Part shown: piece after piece, positions 24,870 to 34,377 of the stretch
Layout: every line of letters starts with the position of its first letter
Position numbering within the stretch: position 1 is the stretch's first letter
NCBI GenBank assembly: GCA_003228115.1
Contig: QEVV01000010.1
Location: 1-64,000 of the forward strand
From: Chloroflexota bacterium
GTDB lineage: Bacteria; Chloroflexota; Dehalococcoidia; Lucifugimonadales; SAR202-VII-2
Length of the DNA stretch: 64,000 nucleotides
Direction of reading: 5' to 3'
The notes under the pieces: generated by a model
The model's database searches: none
Told to the model about the DNA's origin: nothing
Seen by the model: the letters and a program-made list of their open reading frames with translations, nothing else
Program-made: the position numbers and the translations under genes

Positions 24870-27122
24870 ATGACGACAGCAACGCAATTTCGCTACATTG
24901 GCAAACCCACCAAGCGGGTTGACGGGGTCGACAAGGTTACCGGCGCTGCCCGTTACACCGCCGATGTCCTGCTTGAAGGCATGCTTTGGGCCAAGATTCT
25001 GCGGAGCCCCCATGCCCACGCTCGCATTCGTAGCATTGATGCGGCAAAGGCGCGGCAGGTTCCTGGGGTTCATGCAGTCCTAACCGCCAAGGATGTGCCG
25101 GACGTGCTGGTAGGCCGGAATGTTAAGGACCTGCCGCTGCTGGCTCGAGACCGGGTCCGCTTTTTCGGGGAGAGAGTGGCTGTCGTTGTTGCTGACAGCA
25201 CTGACATCGCTGAGGAAGCCATGAGCCTCATTGAGGTGGACTACGAGCCTATGCCCGCCGTCTTCGAGCCCTTGGAGGCAAAGCTGGCCGGTGCCCCCGT
25301 GATCCACCCCGATTTTCAGTCTTACGAAGTTCCGCCCAATCTCTGGAAAGACCCCCGCCCCGATGATGTGTCGCCCAATGTCTACGGCAGGAAGAATTGG
25401 GCCAAGGGCGATATCGAGAAGGGCTTTGCTGAGGCCGACCTTATTGTCGAGCATACCTACCACACGCCAGTGGAGCACCAAGGGTACATCGAGCCGCACG
25501 CCGTAGTGGTGCGCATAGGAGAGGACGGCCGGGCGGACATCTGGGCTCACAGCAAGCAGCCTCACAACCTTCGAAAATGGACGGCGGAGGCAGTAGGCGT
25601 TGAGGCCAGCGATATCCTCGTGAACGTGACCTACATTGGCGGGGACTTCGGCGGCAAAAGCACGATCATGGACGCGCCACTGGCGTACCTGGCTGCCAAG
25701 GCGACCGGTCATCCGGTCAAGCTGGTTCTCACTTACGCTGAAGAGTTGATGGCGGCTGATCCTCGCCACGAGAGCTATATCTGGATCAAGGCGGGTGTGA
25801 AGAAGGACGGGACGATTGTCGCTTGGCAGGCGGACTCGACGTTCAATGGCGGGGCCTATGCTGCCTGCAAGCCTGGCGGGTTTCTTGCCCCGGCCCACCA
25901 GTTGGGCGGGACCTACAATCTGCCCAATACCTTGATGCAGACCGACAACGTTTACACCAACACGGTGCCTTGTGGCCCCTGTCGTGCTCCTGGCTCGCCA
26001 CAGGCCAACTTCGCTGTCGAATCGCATATCGACGCTATCGCTGAAATCTTGGGCATGGACCCGCTGGAGCTCCGGCTGAAGAACGTCCTGCGGGATGGTG
26101 ACACCAACGCTACTGGTCACCAATGGCTGGGCATTCGTGCTGAGGAAACCCTGCGCAGAGCCGCCGAGATGATCGGCTGGGGCAACCCCAAAGAGCCCGA
26201 TGTTGGGCGCAGCATCGTCCTGTTCGAACACGGCACCGGAGGTGGAAACAGTAATGCCCGCGTCGTCGTGGAAGCAGATGGCACGGTGCGGGTCGAGAGC
26301 CAGGTCTACGACATGGGTGCCGGAACCCTGACCGTTCAACAGCTCATTGTCGCTGAAGAGTTAGGGCTGGACCCCAAATATGTCAAAGCAGTGGCTGTGG
26401 ATACTGACAACTTCGTGCCTGATTCGGGCATGGGGGCCAGCCGCACGACCAACGTTGCCGGCCACGCCGCCATGCTCGCAGTGCGCCAGCTAAAGGACTT
26501 GCTGTTGGAGTCGGCCTCTGCGCTGTTGGAAGCCCCCGCCGAAGACATTGTCTTGGAAGAGGGCGTCCTTCACGTTGTGGGATCGCTAGACCGGCGCGTG
26601 ACTCTGGCAGAGATCGCTAAACGCCAGGCTGACATAGGTGAGTCGATGGAGGCTTCTGCCCGCTACGAAGCTACGGCTGAAGAGTACACGTCCTTCTGCA
26701 CCCAGGCGGCTGAGGTGAAGGTCGACCGAGAGACGGGTCAAATTGAGATTCTCAAAACGGTCTCTGTGGTGGACGCCGGTGTCATCATCAACCCCGTGGG
26801 ATTTTGGGGACAGGTGGAAGGGGGGATGATCAACGGCCTGGGGTTCGGTGTGATGTCGGAGTTGGTCATGGACGAGGGACAGGTCACGACGCTTCACCTG
26901 GGCGACTATAAGCTGCCGAACATCATGGACATACCGCCCCATGATGTCGACTACATCGTGGAGCCCAGTGGGCACACTCCGTACGGAGGCAAAGGGGTAG
27001 GGGAGACAACAACTCCGGCGGTGCCCGGCCTCATAGCCAACGCCGTTGCCGATGCTGTCGGTTTCCGTTGCTTCAGTCTTCCGGTATCAGCGGAGAAGAT
27101 TCTGCGGGGCCTGCAGGGGTAG
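24870..27122 (+). CDS. Xanthine dehydrogenase-family molybdopterin-binding subunit
   Basis: A 750-residue large subunit of a molybdenum hydroxylase. ATG 24870 follows CGGAGG. It begins GKPTKRVDGVDKVTGAARYTAD (family: R.D...K.TG.A.YTAD), has the two molybdopterin-binding domains, and ends with GGKGVGETTTPAVPG, which contains the catalytic Glu. The CO-dehydrogenase AYXCSFR loop is absent, so it is not a form I CODH. The FAD and 2Fe-2S subunits normally encoded beside it are missing from the window. It probably hydroxylates an aldehyde or N-heterocycle. Confidence 0.92.
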   Translation: MTTATQFRYIGKPTKRVDGVDKVTGAARYTADVLLEGMLWAKILRSPHAHARIRSIDAAKARQVPGVHAVLTAKDVPDVLVGRNVKDLPLLARDRVRFFGERVAVVVADSTDIAEEAMSLIEVDYEPMPAVFEPLEAKLAGAPVIHPDFQSYEVPPNLWKDPRPDDVSPNVYGRKNWAKGDIEKGFAEADLIVEHTYHTPVEHQGYIEPHAVVVRIGEDGRADIWAHSKQPHNLRKWTAEAVGVEASDILVNVTYIGGDFGGKSTIMDAPLAYLAAKATGHPVKLVLTYAEELMAADPRHESYIWIKAGVKKDGTIVAWQADSTFNGGAYAACKPGGFLAPAHQLGGTYNLPNTLMQTDNVYTNTVPCGPCRAPGSPQANFAVESHIDAIAEILGMDPLELRLKNVLRDGDTNATGHQWLGIRAEETLRRAAEMIGWGNPKEPDVGRSIVLFEHGTGGGNSNARVVVEADGTVRVESQVYDMGAGTLTVQQLIVAEELGLDPKYVKAVAVDTDNFVPDSGMGASRTTNVAGHAAMLAVRQLKDLLLESASALLEAPAEDIVLEEGVLHVVGSLDRRVTLAEIAKRQADIGESMEASARYEATAEEYTSFCTQAAEVKVDRETGQIEILKTVSVVDAGVIINPVGFWGQVEGGMINGLGFGVMSELVMDEGQVTTLHLGDYKLPNIMDIPPHDVDYIVEPSGHTPYGGKGVGETTTPAVPGLIANAVADAVGFRCFSLPVSAEKILRGLQG

Positions 27123-27338
27123 GGGTCAGCCCCTTTAAGCGGGCAAGAGTACGCCGGCACGGTAAGGTCGCAGGGAAGATTAAGGGAAGTTTCCATGGAT
27201 CTTTGGAAAGTCGAGGGTTCGAATGTCGTATGGAGTTCGGAGATGGCCCGCTGCTGACTAATACCATAGGTTGAATGTTTCCTTGTGTCTGGTCACATCC
27301 TGGCGATAGTACTGAGTAGGCCCCTTGGTCGCTTGAGG

Positions 27339-28553
27339 CTAGGGCGATACAAGCGTGTCGGGTGCGGCAGCCTCCCCCCGCATCCAGTGGTACACCTTGG
27401 TCAGTTCCTGAGCGATGGTCTCTTGGCTGAACTGTTTGCAAACCAACCGGTAGCCAATTTCCCCCATAGCTCTCCGCTGATCATCTGTCATGGACAGCGC
27501 GTCCTGCAGCCCTTGCCGAATCGCCGTAGCAGTCGGCTCGACCTCCAGTGCCGCCCCTGCGAGACGAGCTTGAGGGAAATCGCAGGCAGTGGTCAGCAAT
27601 AGAGGCTTTCCAAAGGACAGTGCTTCCAAAGGTGTCATGGCGAATCCTTCGCTTCGAGAGGGGAGAACAAAGAGATCTGAAGCCATAAACCACGCAGCCT
27701 TGTCCTCGCCGTGTTGCGGCCCAACAAAGGTTACGCTCTCTCCAATGTTGAGTTCACGGACCATGGCTTCGAGTTGGGCTTTGTGGCTCCCGTTGTCCGG
27801 TCCAGCGATGGCTAGGCGCCAACCTTCTTTGGCCCTGCCCAATGCGGACCAGGCGGTGAGAAGCATGTCTATGCCTTTGATAGGATGTAGACGTCCTAAG
27901 AAAAGAAGGATTTTTTCGGAATCGAAGCGGGCCCGGATGGCGTTGGCCTTCTCCTCAGCCTCGGGATGCTCTCGCACGTCAACACCATTTGGAATGAGGA
28001 CTATCGGTTGTTTCAGACCGTAACTACGGATATCGTCAACCTCGCCAGGCGCCAACGCCTGAAAGACCGAAACGCGGGCCAACAAATCACGGCCAAACCA
28101 GTGATAGCTCAGCTTTTTTTTCCACCTCGATATGTTGAGTGCTACAGGGCTCAGATTCCCGGAGGGAGCGATGAGATAAGGGGTGTTCCTGCCAACCGCC
28201 CATTTCGCCAATCGATGATTGCTATGAAGCCATAGTCCGTAGAGAGACACGATGTCCGCCGGCAGGGCCGCCCGATCAAGCCAACGGCCAAGCCCAGGAG
28301 CATAGTGGAGCGAGTAGGGCCCGACCTGACCGAAGGCCATCGCTCGCGCTGATCCGTATTCAGAGGGTTGGGGAGACCTCCAACGGTCCCGCGTGCCGAT
28401 GACCGTCACTTCGTGCCCTAGTCGACCAAGGGTGTCTGCCAGCCCCTTAACAGCAAGGTAGGGCCCGCTGCTTTTCGCGTAAAGAGAGCCCGATCCCATT
28501 ACAAGGTTCAAAGATCTAGTGCTTTGGTTATTCATTTCAGTGGAGTTGGCCAT
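27339..28553 (-). CDS. Glycosyltransferase family 4
   Basis: A 404-residue GT-B enzyme. The N-terminal part has a GSGSLYAKSSGPYLAVKGLADTL loop, the C-terminal Rossmann domain shows FLGRLHPIKGIDMLL and the nucleotide-sugar motif SRSEGFAMTPLEALSFGKPLL, typical of GT4. No signal or membrane segment. ATG 28553 lacks a clear ribosome site. It is the distal gene of a minus-strand polysaccharide cluster reaching to 37422, and probably transfers a sugar to a lipid-linked intermediate. Confidence 0.9.
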   Translation of the reverse strand: MANSTEMNNQSTRSLNLVMGSGSLYAKSSGPYLAVKGLADTLGRLGHEVTVIGTRDRWRSPQPSEYGSARAMAFGQVGPYSLHYAPGLGRWLDRAALPADIVSLYGLWLHSNHRLAKWAVGRNTPYLIAPSGNLSPVALNISRWKKKLSYHWFGRDLLARVSVFQALAPGEVDDIRSYGLKQPIVLIPNGVDVREHPEAEEKANAIRARFDSEKILLFLGRLHPIKGIDMLLTAWSALGRAKEGWRLAIAGPDNGSHKAQLEAMVRELNIGESVTFVGPQHGEDKAAWFMASDLFVLPSRSEGFAMTPLEALSFGKPLLLTTACDFPQARLAGAALEVEPTATAIRQGLQDALSMTDDQRRAMGEIGYRLVCKQFSQETIAQELTKVYHWMRGEAAAPDTLVSP

Positions 28554-28648
28554 TTGGAGGAAAGGTTGTTGGGTTCGTTGTTCTACTGAGAACGGTTAGG
28601 CCAAATAGCCGTGGTTCGGGCAAGACCTCGTGACTCGGCGTGTCTGAA

Positions 28649-29921
28649 TCACACTCCCTGGTGCAATCGCTGGGCACTGGAAACTACTTGGGCGGCTGCG
28701 GCGGGCACACTTCCGCGAGCCTCCACTATGAGCAACCCAAGGGCGATCCAGAACAATCGGTCAGCTGGACTGGTGGCGGAAATCAAGGCCGAGGCGGCAA
28801 AGCTTACTGTTAGGGTCGTGGCAACAACCAGTACGGCACGAAATCCGGGGATACTGGTGCTCCCCTTGAAAACGTTACCCAGTAGTAGAGTCAAGCCGAT
28901 CGCGAACAGTCCAAGCGTTAGGATTCTTCCGGCTTCCCAGAGACCGGCCCATGTACTATGGGGGTCATTCCATATTGTGTATGAACCTGCTGTGGTCCAC
29001 TTGTAACCTAGACCTCTGCCCTCTAACGAGAAAGGTTCTTCACGTAGGGAATCACTGAAATGGTTCCACGCCACTTCGCGAAACTCAACTGCGTTGCTTC
29101 GCGCTTCTGGAAATATCTTCTCAGATATGCCTGATATGCCCTGTCCGCCAAGGAACAAGACCGCCAAAATGGTTACCGGGACTAGTATCGTTGCCTGTAT
29201 CGCCATGGTTCCCCGCCTCTTGGGACCGTAAGAGGCAACTCGCAGCATCATTAGCCCTGTTACCACAACCGCGGCTGCCAAGAACCGCGGCTGCCAAGCC
29301 CGCTCGCACCCAGGGGGTAACGACAAGCAGCACCGCCAGAAGAAAAGCCAGGGAACGCAGCCCAAAGAATCGTTTTCGCAAAAGTGAGCCGGAAGCCACC
29401 GCGAAGGCGGTTGCACCAATCAAACCCGCGTCTGTGGTTCCAAAGTACAACCAATTTTCTCTTACGGTTGAATCCAGAGCGACGCGGACGTCCACGAATG
29501 CCGGACTCAGCACCACCAGTGAAAGCGCCATGACTAGGTAGACGGTAAAAGGAAACTCAGCAAGCCGCCCGCTCTGTTTCACCATCCTGGGGAACCACCA
29601 TAATCCGTACCAAATAGATGAAAGCATCGAAATGGGCATCATGGTTTGATGGATCAGACTTCCGTCGCCGAGTCCCATCAACCAGGCGGCAAGTATTGCG
29701 GTCACAATGCTCAGAATCGCCAAGCGTTCGGTGGGGCGAAGTTTAAGCCTGGTTGATGGAGGTGACCCGATGAGAATGGCAAGGCCAATGCCACCTGCGG
29801 CCATTATCCAACTGAGTAACCATATTGGGTTGTCGAAGGACGCCGCAGCCCAATGGCTTTTTGCCAGGAACCCGGAACCCAGCCATAGCACGATGCTTAG
29901 ATGTGTGAAACCGAATTTCAT
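28649..29921 (-). pseudogene. O-antigen ligase/polymerase-like membrane protein, frameshifted by a 16-bp duplication
   Basis: A polytopic membrane protein of about 418 residues, in two frames. The first frame (29921 to about 29284) has about seven helices and ends in an unrelated tail at 29121; the second (about 29267 to 28649) resumes with VVVTGLMML and contains the large loop with GYKWTTAGSYTIWNDPHSTW of the Wzy_C/O-antigen ligase family, then two or three helices. The shift is caused by a tandem copy of AACCGCGGCTGCCAAG (29268-29283 and 29284-29299); deleting one copy joins the two frames exactly as GLAAAVVVTGLMML. Its ATG overlaps the preceding short frame by ATGA. Confidence 0.85.
29268..29299. 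repeat. 16-bp exact tandem duplication
   Basis: Two consecutive copies of AACCGCGGCTGCCAAG inside the ligase/polymerase gene. 16 is not a multiple of three, so it throws the downstream part out of frame. The two copies are identical, which points to a very recent event, a reversible slippage switch, or a sequencing/assembly artefact. Confidence 0.95.
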
Positions 29922-30085
29922 TGCACCTCAGTATGCTCCGTAGGGCTCATGGTTGGAATTCCCCAGTTGGCCCTTGGAGAGACAGGCCTCATCACGGAAC
30001 GGGCATCCGGGGCGATGTGGCCGTAGCCTAGTCCCCGCTGGAGTAGGTTGGAGTTTTGCAGGCAGATGGCTAGGGCTATGATCAA
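29918..30085 (-). CDS. Short coupled ORF before the ligase gene
   Basis: A possible 55-residue peptide from TTG 30085, with GGAG four to five bases upstream. TTGA overlaps the stop of the glycosyltransferase relic, and its own TGA overlaps the ligase ATG (ATGA). It has a short hydrophobic start (LIIALAICL), and the rest is polar and Pro-rich. No family recognised. It may simply be a bridge that keeps ribosomes moving between the two genes. Confidence 0.3.
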   Translation of the reverse strand: MIIALAICLQNSNLLQRGLGYGHIAPDARSVMRPVSPRANWGIPTMSPTEHTEVQ

Positions 30086-30422
30086 GAGGTCTCCATAAAC
30101 GCCTTGATCATAGCCACTCCTCGATCCACCTGCCATGCTTCTGCGGACCTGCGAGCAGCTAATCCCATCGACTGCCGCCGGATGGGGTCTTCAGCTAACA
30201 TGCGCATGGATGTTGCCAACGTCTCACCAACGGCTGGCGCAGGAGAATGAAGCCGTTCTCCCCTTCGACGATTCGATCCACTATTGCCCCGCACATATTG
30301 GTGCCGATGACGGGCAGGCCATGGGCCGAAGTTTCTATGGCGACCACGCCGTAAGGCTTTAGATCACTGGGTGCATGGACGAGGCAATGGCTCCGTCCTC
30401 GCATGCATCGGCGGAAAATCAA
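30082..30422 (-). pseudogene. Glycosyltransferase family 4 relic, C-terminal part
   Basis: The nucleotide-sugar-binding end of a GT4 enzyme in two frames. The first (from about 30395 down to 30245) reads HAPSDLKPYGVVAIETSAHG, then GLPVIGTNMCG and EGENGFILL; the second (about 30260 to 30082) continues PAPAVGETLATS and ends FMETS. The two overlap around 30240-30260 and fit as a one-base shift. Nothing N-terminal remains upstream of 30420, so it is a truncated and frameshifted gene. Upstream of it, 30423-30616 holds no recognisable gene. Confidence 0.7.
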
Positions 30423-30616
30423 GCGGCTTCTCTACTGAAGAGGCGGGGAAGGCGCCAAACTAAGGTTCGTCCGGCCCAGAGCATGCTGTATTGGGGCCAG
30501 TTAGGGGTCTTGCTACAGCACAGGAAGCCATGCCCGGGGGGTCGGAGACGCTCCGCGGATCCCCTCACAAGGCGCCCAAGCCCCAGACGACACGTGTTCT
30601 CGCCTCGCGAGCATAA

Positions 30617-31639
30617 TCATAAGTGAAATAGCGGCCTATTAGCAGTTACCCATTCCCACAAATGCTCGAGTCCTTCCTTTGGCATAATCTCCGGGCTCCA
30701 TTGGAAGTCTGCCTCGGCCTTCCGGATGTCGCTTACGTATACTCGCTGATCCCCGGGACGCCAATCGTCGTACGCGATGGATAGCTCCCGGCCTGCCAGG
30801 TTTTCCAGTATAGGTCCCACCTGTGCCCACACCGACATGGCTGTGCTCGGGCCGCCCCCTATGTTGTATACCTGGCCATGAGTAGCGTCGATATTTTGGG
30901 TCGCCCAATCCATCGCCCGGACTAAATCATCAATGTGAAGCAAGTCCCGAACCTGCTTACCATCCCCATAGATTGCGATGGGCCTGTCGTTAACGATTGA
31001 TATAACGAAATGGGCCAGCCATCCTTGATCCACCATTCCAAATTGGCGAGGCCCATAGATGCATGACTGCCGAAAAACGATAGCCGGAAGGTCATAAATG
31101 CGGGCGTAGTCTCGCACATACTGGTCTGCAGAACCCTTGGAGCATCCGTAGGGGGAGTGGAAATCAAGTGGGAATGATTCCGGGATACCGAAGGGAAGAT
31201 CCAAGTATTTATAACAGTCTTCCTCTTCTCCTATGCGCAGGTCCTCCATAGCCCCGTATACCTTGTTGGTAGAAGTGTAGATAAGGATTGGGCATTTGGC
31301 CGCTTTACGAACCGCTTCTAGCACGTTCAGAGTACCGAAAGCGTTGATGGCAAAATCTTCTCTAGGGTCCTGGATGGAACTCGTCACCGCAACCTGGGCC
31401 GCAAGATGGTACACCGCTTCCTTTCCCTCTATGCACCTCGTAACGGTCTCTTCATCCCGTACGTCGCCCTCCACGAAGGCGAACGAGTCATCGAATACTT
31501 CTCGGAGCCAGTCCAGGTTGGATCGGACGCCGGAGCGATGAAAGTTGTCGAGCAGCGTTACAGAGTGGCCTTGCTTGATCATGTGGGCCGCTAGGTTGGC
31601 GCCAATGAACCCTACACCGCCAGTTATCAATATTTCCAT
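30617..31639 (-). CDS. NAD-dependent epimerase, CDP-paratose 2-epimerase-like
   Basis: A 340-residue extended-SDR nucleotide-sugar epimerase. ATG 31639 follows AGGAGC. The NAD loop GGVGFIG is at 7-13, and the catalytic Tyr164/Lys168 lie in YGCSKGSADQYVRDY. The long blocks EDLRIGEEEDCYKYLDLP, GIPESFPLDFHSPYGCSKG, and DWRPGDQRVYVSDIRKAE are characteristic of CDP-tyvelose/paratose 2-epimerases, which act in 3,6-dideoxyhexose synthesis for surface polysaccharide. Identification of the exact sugar is by similarity only. Confidence 0.87.
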   Translation of the reverse strand: MEILITGGVGFIGANLAAHMIKQGHSVTLLDNFHRSGVRSNLDWLREVFDDSFAFVEGDVRDEETVTRCIEGKEAVYHLAAQVAVTSSIQDPREDFAINAFGTLNVLEAVRKAAKCPILIYTSTNKVYGAMEDLRIGEEEDCYKYLDLPFGIPESFPLDFHSPYGCSKGSADQYVRDYARIYDLPAIVFRQSCIYGPRQFGMVDQGWLAHFVISIVNDRPIAIYGDGKQVRDLLHIDDLVRAMDWATQNIDATHGQVYNIGGGPSTAMSVWAQVGPILENLAGRELSIAYDDWRPGDQRVYVSDIRKAEADFQWSPEIMPKEGLEHLWEWVTANRPLFHL

Positions 31640-31664
31640 GGTGCTCCTGCCTTGGGAGGGCTCC

Positions 31665-32960
31665 TTATTGTGCCTGGAGGGGGGCTGGCTGGCTTGGGAC
31701 TGCATCGCTGACAATGTCAAGAAATCTCCTGACGCCTACGGAAATGTCAAGACCCTTGCCTGTTTCGTAGGCTCTTTCGGCAAATGTGACGATCTCTTCG
31801 GGATTGTCAGCGAAGAACTTCATGCTCTCGTACATAGCTCCTATGTCCTCGGGGTTGATGAGAAAACCTACGTCTCCAGTCTTGACCAACTCCCTGGCGG
31901 CGCCGCTCTCTTCGCTGGCCACTAAGGGGAGCCCTGATGCTAGCGCCTCGTTGACCACCATGCCCCAGCCTTGTCCCCTAGACGGATGCACGAAAACGTC
32001 AGCTATCTCGTATAGGGCGGGCATCTCGTTCCATTCTTTCGTTCCGTGGAAGGTAATCCTGTCTTCCACTAGTGGGTCAACCATTTGTTGAACGTGATTG
32101 AGAGCGGAGCCGCTGCCGACTATGTGTAGCCTGACGGTTGAAGAATTGCGAGCGATCTGATTGAAGGCTGTCACAAGGGTATCTACTCCTGAGAAGGACT
32201 CCACCTGGCCAGCGTAGAAAAAGTTCACTGTCGCCGGTGCGCCGTCGCGCTGATGTCGCTCTATGCGGGCTTTGCCGATTCGCAGGTAGGGACTGACGTC
32301 CAGGTATTGCGGCAACGCTTCAACAGGAATTGATCCTTTCATCTGCTCATCGAAATAATCCTTGGCACTGCGGGCCCCAAAGGCGATAACCCCAGAGCTC
32401 CCCCTCTTAATAAGAAAAAGGAGAGCCCAACGAATAAGGTTCCGCAGGGGTGACCTCCTGGAGCTCCTCTCAGGTTCCTCCGTGAGCATGATCCAGGGTT
32501 GCCTGAGGATCGTCCTCCAAACCATCGCAATCTGGTTAGTGAGGTCGCTATAGCCGCAGATAATCCAGAGGTTCCGACGTCCTCTTCTGAGCAATCGCGT
32601 GACGATTCCGGGATTGAAGTGGTATACGTTGGTGCGTTTGAGGAGGGAGAAGTGGAGACCCCTTAGGACTTCGTACGCGTACTGGTGTACTAGCGCCGCC
32701 TTCCACGGTCTATTGTGGTGCCGGAGTTGGCAGTAATAAACTTGGAGCGATTTCCCCTCTTCACTGGCAGCCAGAGCGTTGAAGAACTCAACCTGATACG
32801 GGGCGGCGGTGTTGTGTAAGAATGTCAATGGCAGCGATTTCGGCTGCTGTCGGGACGTGCTCACCTTTTCTTCAGGGATATGCTCCAATTGCGGTGACAA
32901 GGGTTCGTTTTGCATCTGTCCTGCTGACATAGGGGCACCGCGGGCTTTCTCGATATCCAT
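31665..32960 (-). CDS. Glycosyltransferase family 4
   Basis: About 431 residues. The N-terminal half shows LTFLHNTAAPYQVEFFNAL, a donor of GT4 proteins related to WcaI/RfaG types, and the C-terminal Rossmann part has FFYAGQVESFSGVDTLV and HPSRGQGWGMVVNEALASGLPL, ending with a conserved SEESGAARELV. Start uncertain: ATG 32960, 32930 or 32915; none has a good ribosome site. It ends 26 bases before the epimerase start, in the same operon. Confidence 0.87.
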   Translation of the reverse strand: MDIEKARGAPMSAGQMQNEPLSPQLEHIPEEKVSTSRQQPKSLPLTFLHNTAAPYQVEFFNALAASEEGKSLQVYYCQLRHHNRPWKAALVHQYAYEVLRGLHFSLLKRTNVYHFNPGIVTRLLRRGRRNLWIICGYSDLTNQIAMVWRTILRQPWIMLTEEPERSSRRSPLRNLIRWALLFLIKRGSSGVIAFGARSAKDYFDEQMKGSIPVEALPQYLDVSPYLRIGKARIERHQRDGAPATVNFFYAGQVESFSGVDTLVTAFNQIARNSSTVRLHIVGSGSALNHVQQMVDPLVEDRITFHGTKEWNEMPALYEIADVFVHPSRGQGWGMVVNEALASGLPLVASEESGAARELVKTGDVGFLINPEDIGAMYESMKFFADNPEEIVTFAERAYETGKGLDISVGVRRFLDIVSDAVPSQPAPLQAQ

Positions 32961-33124
32961 TTGCGCCGCCCGCCGCCTATTCCGGCGGCAGGTTTCCTCT
33001 GCCTCTCTGGTTAGTCCCAATCTAGGCAATGGGAGTAGGATACCAAAGCGGGCACATTTTAGGTAGACCGGCTTCTCTGTTTGTCCATCGGTGTTCGGCC
33101 GTCATCCGCTGCGGGTCTGGTCCC

Positions 33125-34156
33125 TCAGAAGATATCCTCCTTTAGGGCCCTAATGACTTGCTCGCCTCGATCTATGTTGCTGTGGCCATCCCCTAGACAA
33201 CGGGCAAGGCCCGCCTTGGCGATCTGATCACGCTTCCTGTCGTCTTCCAAGAGCCGTTGTATTTCTATTAACAGCTCTTCCTTCGAGTTAAAGTAGGCCG
33301 CCTCTACGCCATCACGGTACAACGCTCCCAACTCCGGAGTGCGGGGCGCCACCATAGCTGTGCCACAGGCTGGGATTTCGAAGCAGCGCCGCGTGTACAC
33401 GTCCCTGTTCTTCCCTGAAAGGAAGACCAAGGCTATCTTGGCTCCGGCAAGAGCCCGCACATAGTCCTCACCGTAGGCCGGATGGATAGGCATGCGTTTC
33501 AGTTCCGGTTCAAGGGAGGCGTTTTCCCACAAGGTACCGTAGATCCGCACAGAGACGCCCTTGCGAGCCAGGTAGTTCAAGGTTTCCACCCGTCCGTCAT
33601 CTTCGTAGTGGCCCACGAATACCACGTCGTTCTGGAAGTCTGGAGGGATCTCTGTTATAGGCCGGTGAACCTCTTTGAGGTAATAGGGAAGCAGGACCCT
33701 AGGATTGGGAATGCCCGCTTCCTGAGCCAATGAAACGTCAGACGGGCGGTAGACAAAGTTCAGGTGAGCCAGACGCGCTGTTTGGATGTAGTGCCGCCAC
33801 TGCTTCCAGCCTCGGCCGTCTTGGAACGGGCTATCGTTATTGTAAGTTACCACCCGGAGACCGGGGTACTTCCTCAGGAGGGTAGCCAGCGTTCTCCTGA
33901 AGATATGGGTCATCCTCCACAAGAACAGGACATCAGGGGAGGATTCTGAGATGATTCGTTGCAGAGCTTTGTTAAGCCGAACCGTTGCCGGGCCCCAAAG
34001 CGTCTTGCGCTCAATCCTCGACAAGAGGTCACTGCCCAGGTAATTCCCTGCCTTGAAAGGGATTACCTCTACGCCGTTAGCCCGAAACCCGGCCGCCAAG
34101 GCTTCCTCGTAGATATCCCACCGCCACTCTCCGGCGATGACCATTTTCAGTGCCAA
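33125..34156 (-). CDS. CgeB-like glycosyltransferase
   Basis: A 343-residue GT-B enzyme of the CgeB/YkvP type. It has WRMTHIF, a FVYRPSDVSLAQEAG block and the C-terminal CFEIPACGTAMVAPRTPEL, where the donor-binding Glu follows, typical of this family. The start is TTG 34156, chosen because GGGGGAG lies eight bases ahead; ATG 34144 is four codons in. It belongs to the polysaccharide island and probably adds a sugar to the glycan or a glycosylated protein. Confidence 0.8.
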   Translation of the reverse strand: MALKMVIAGEWRWDIYEEALAAGFRANGVEVIPFKAGNYLGSDLLSRIERKTLWGPATVRLNKALQRIISESSPDVLFLWRMTHIFRRTLATLLRKYPGLRVVTYNNDSPFQDGRGWKQWRHYIQTARLAHLNFVYRPSDVSLAQEAGIPNPRVLLPYYLKEVHRPITEIPPDFQNDVVFVGHYEDDGRVETLNYLARKGVSVRIYGTLWENASLEPELKRMPIHPAYGEDYVRALAGAKIALVFLSGKNRDVYTRRCFEIPACGTAMVAPRTPELGALYRDGVEAAYFNSKEELLIEIQRLLEDDRKRDQIAKAGLARCLGDGHSNIDRGEQVIRALKEDIF

Positions 34157-34377
34157 AGGTCGCTCCCCCGTTCAGACGACTTCAATTCAACACTGGTCCC
34201 GTGCGAGCCGCCCTGGCGTACGATGCCAGCCGTCGGCGTCCGGATTGGCACAGCGGGGAGGTGCTCCTCGCCCTTGGAATAATCATTGAACGGAGCTAGG
34301 GTCATATGTTTCCGTAAAGCTTGCGTGCTGGCTCTGTGCCGAATCGTGATGGCGGAAATGGCTTGGTCACGGAATCT

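Noticed and set aside
25080..26339. Long minus-strand open frame inside the molybdopterin subunit gene
   Set aside because: It is antisense to a clearly homologous gene and has no family-like sequence or ribosome site; GC-rich codons leave such frames open.
24870..27122. Carbon monoxide dehydrogenase large subunit (CoxL)
   Set aside because: The AYXCSFR loop is missing; the equivalent region reads CGPCRAPGSP.
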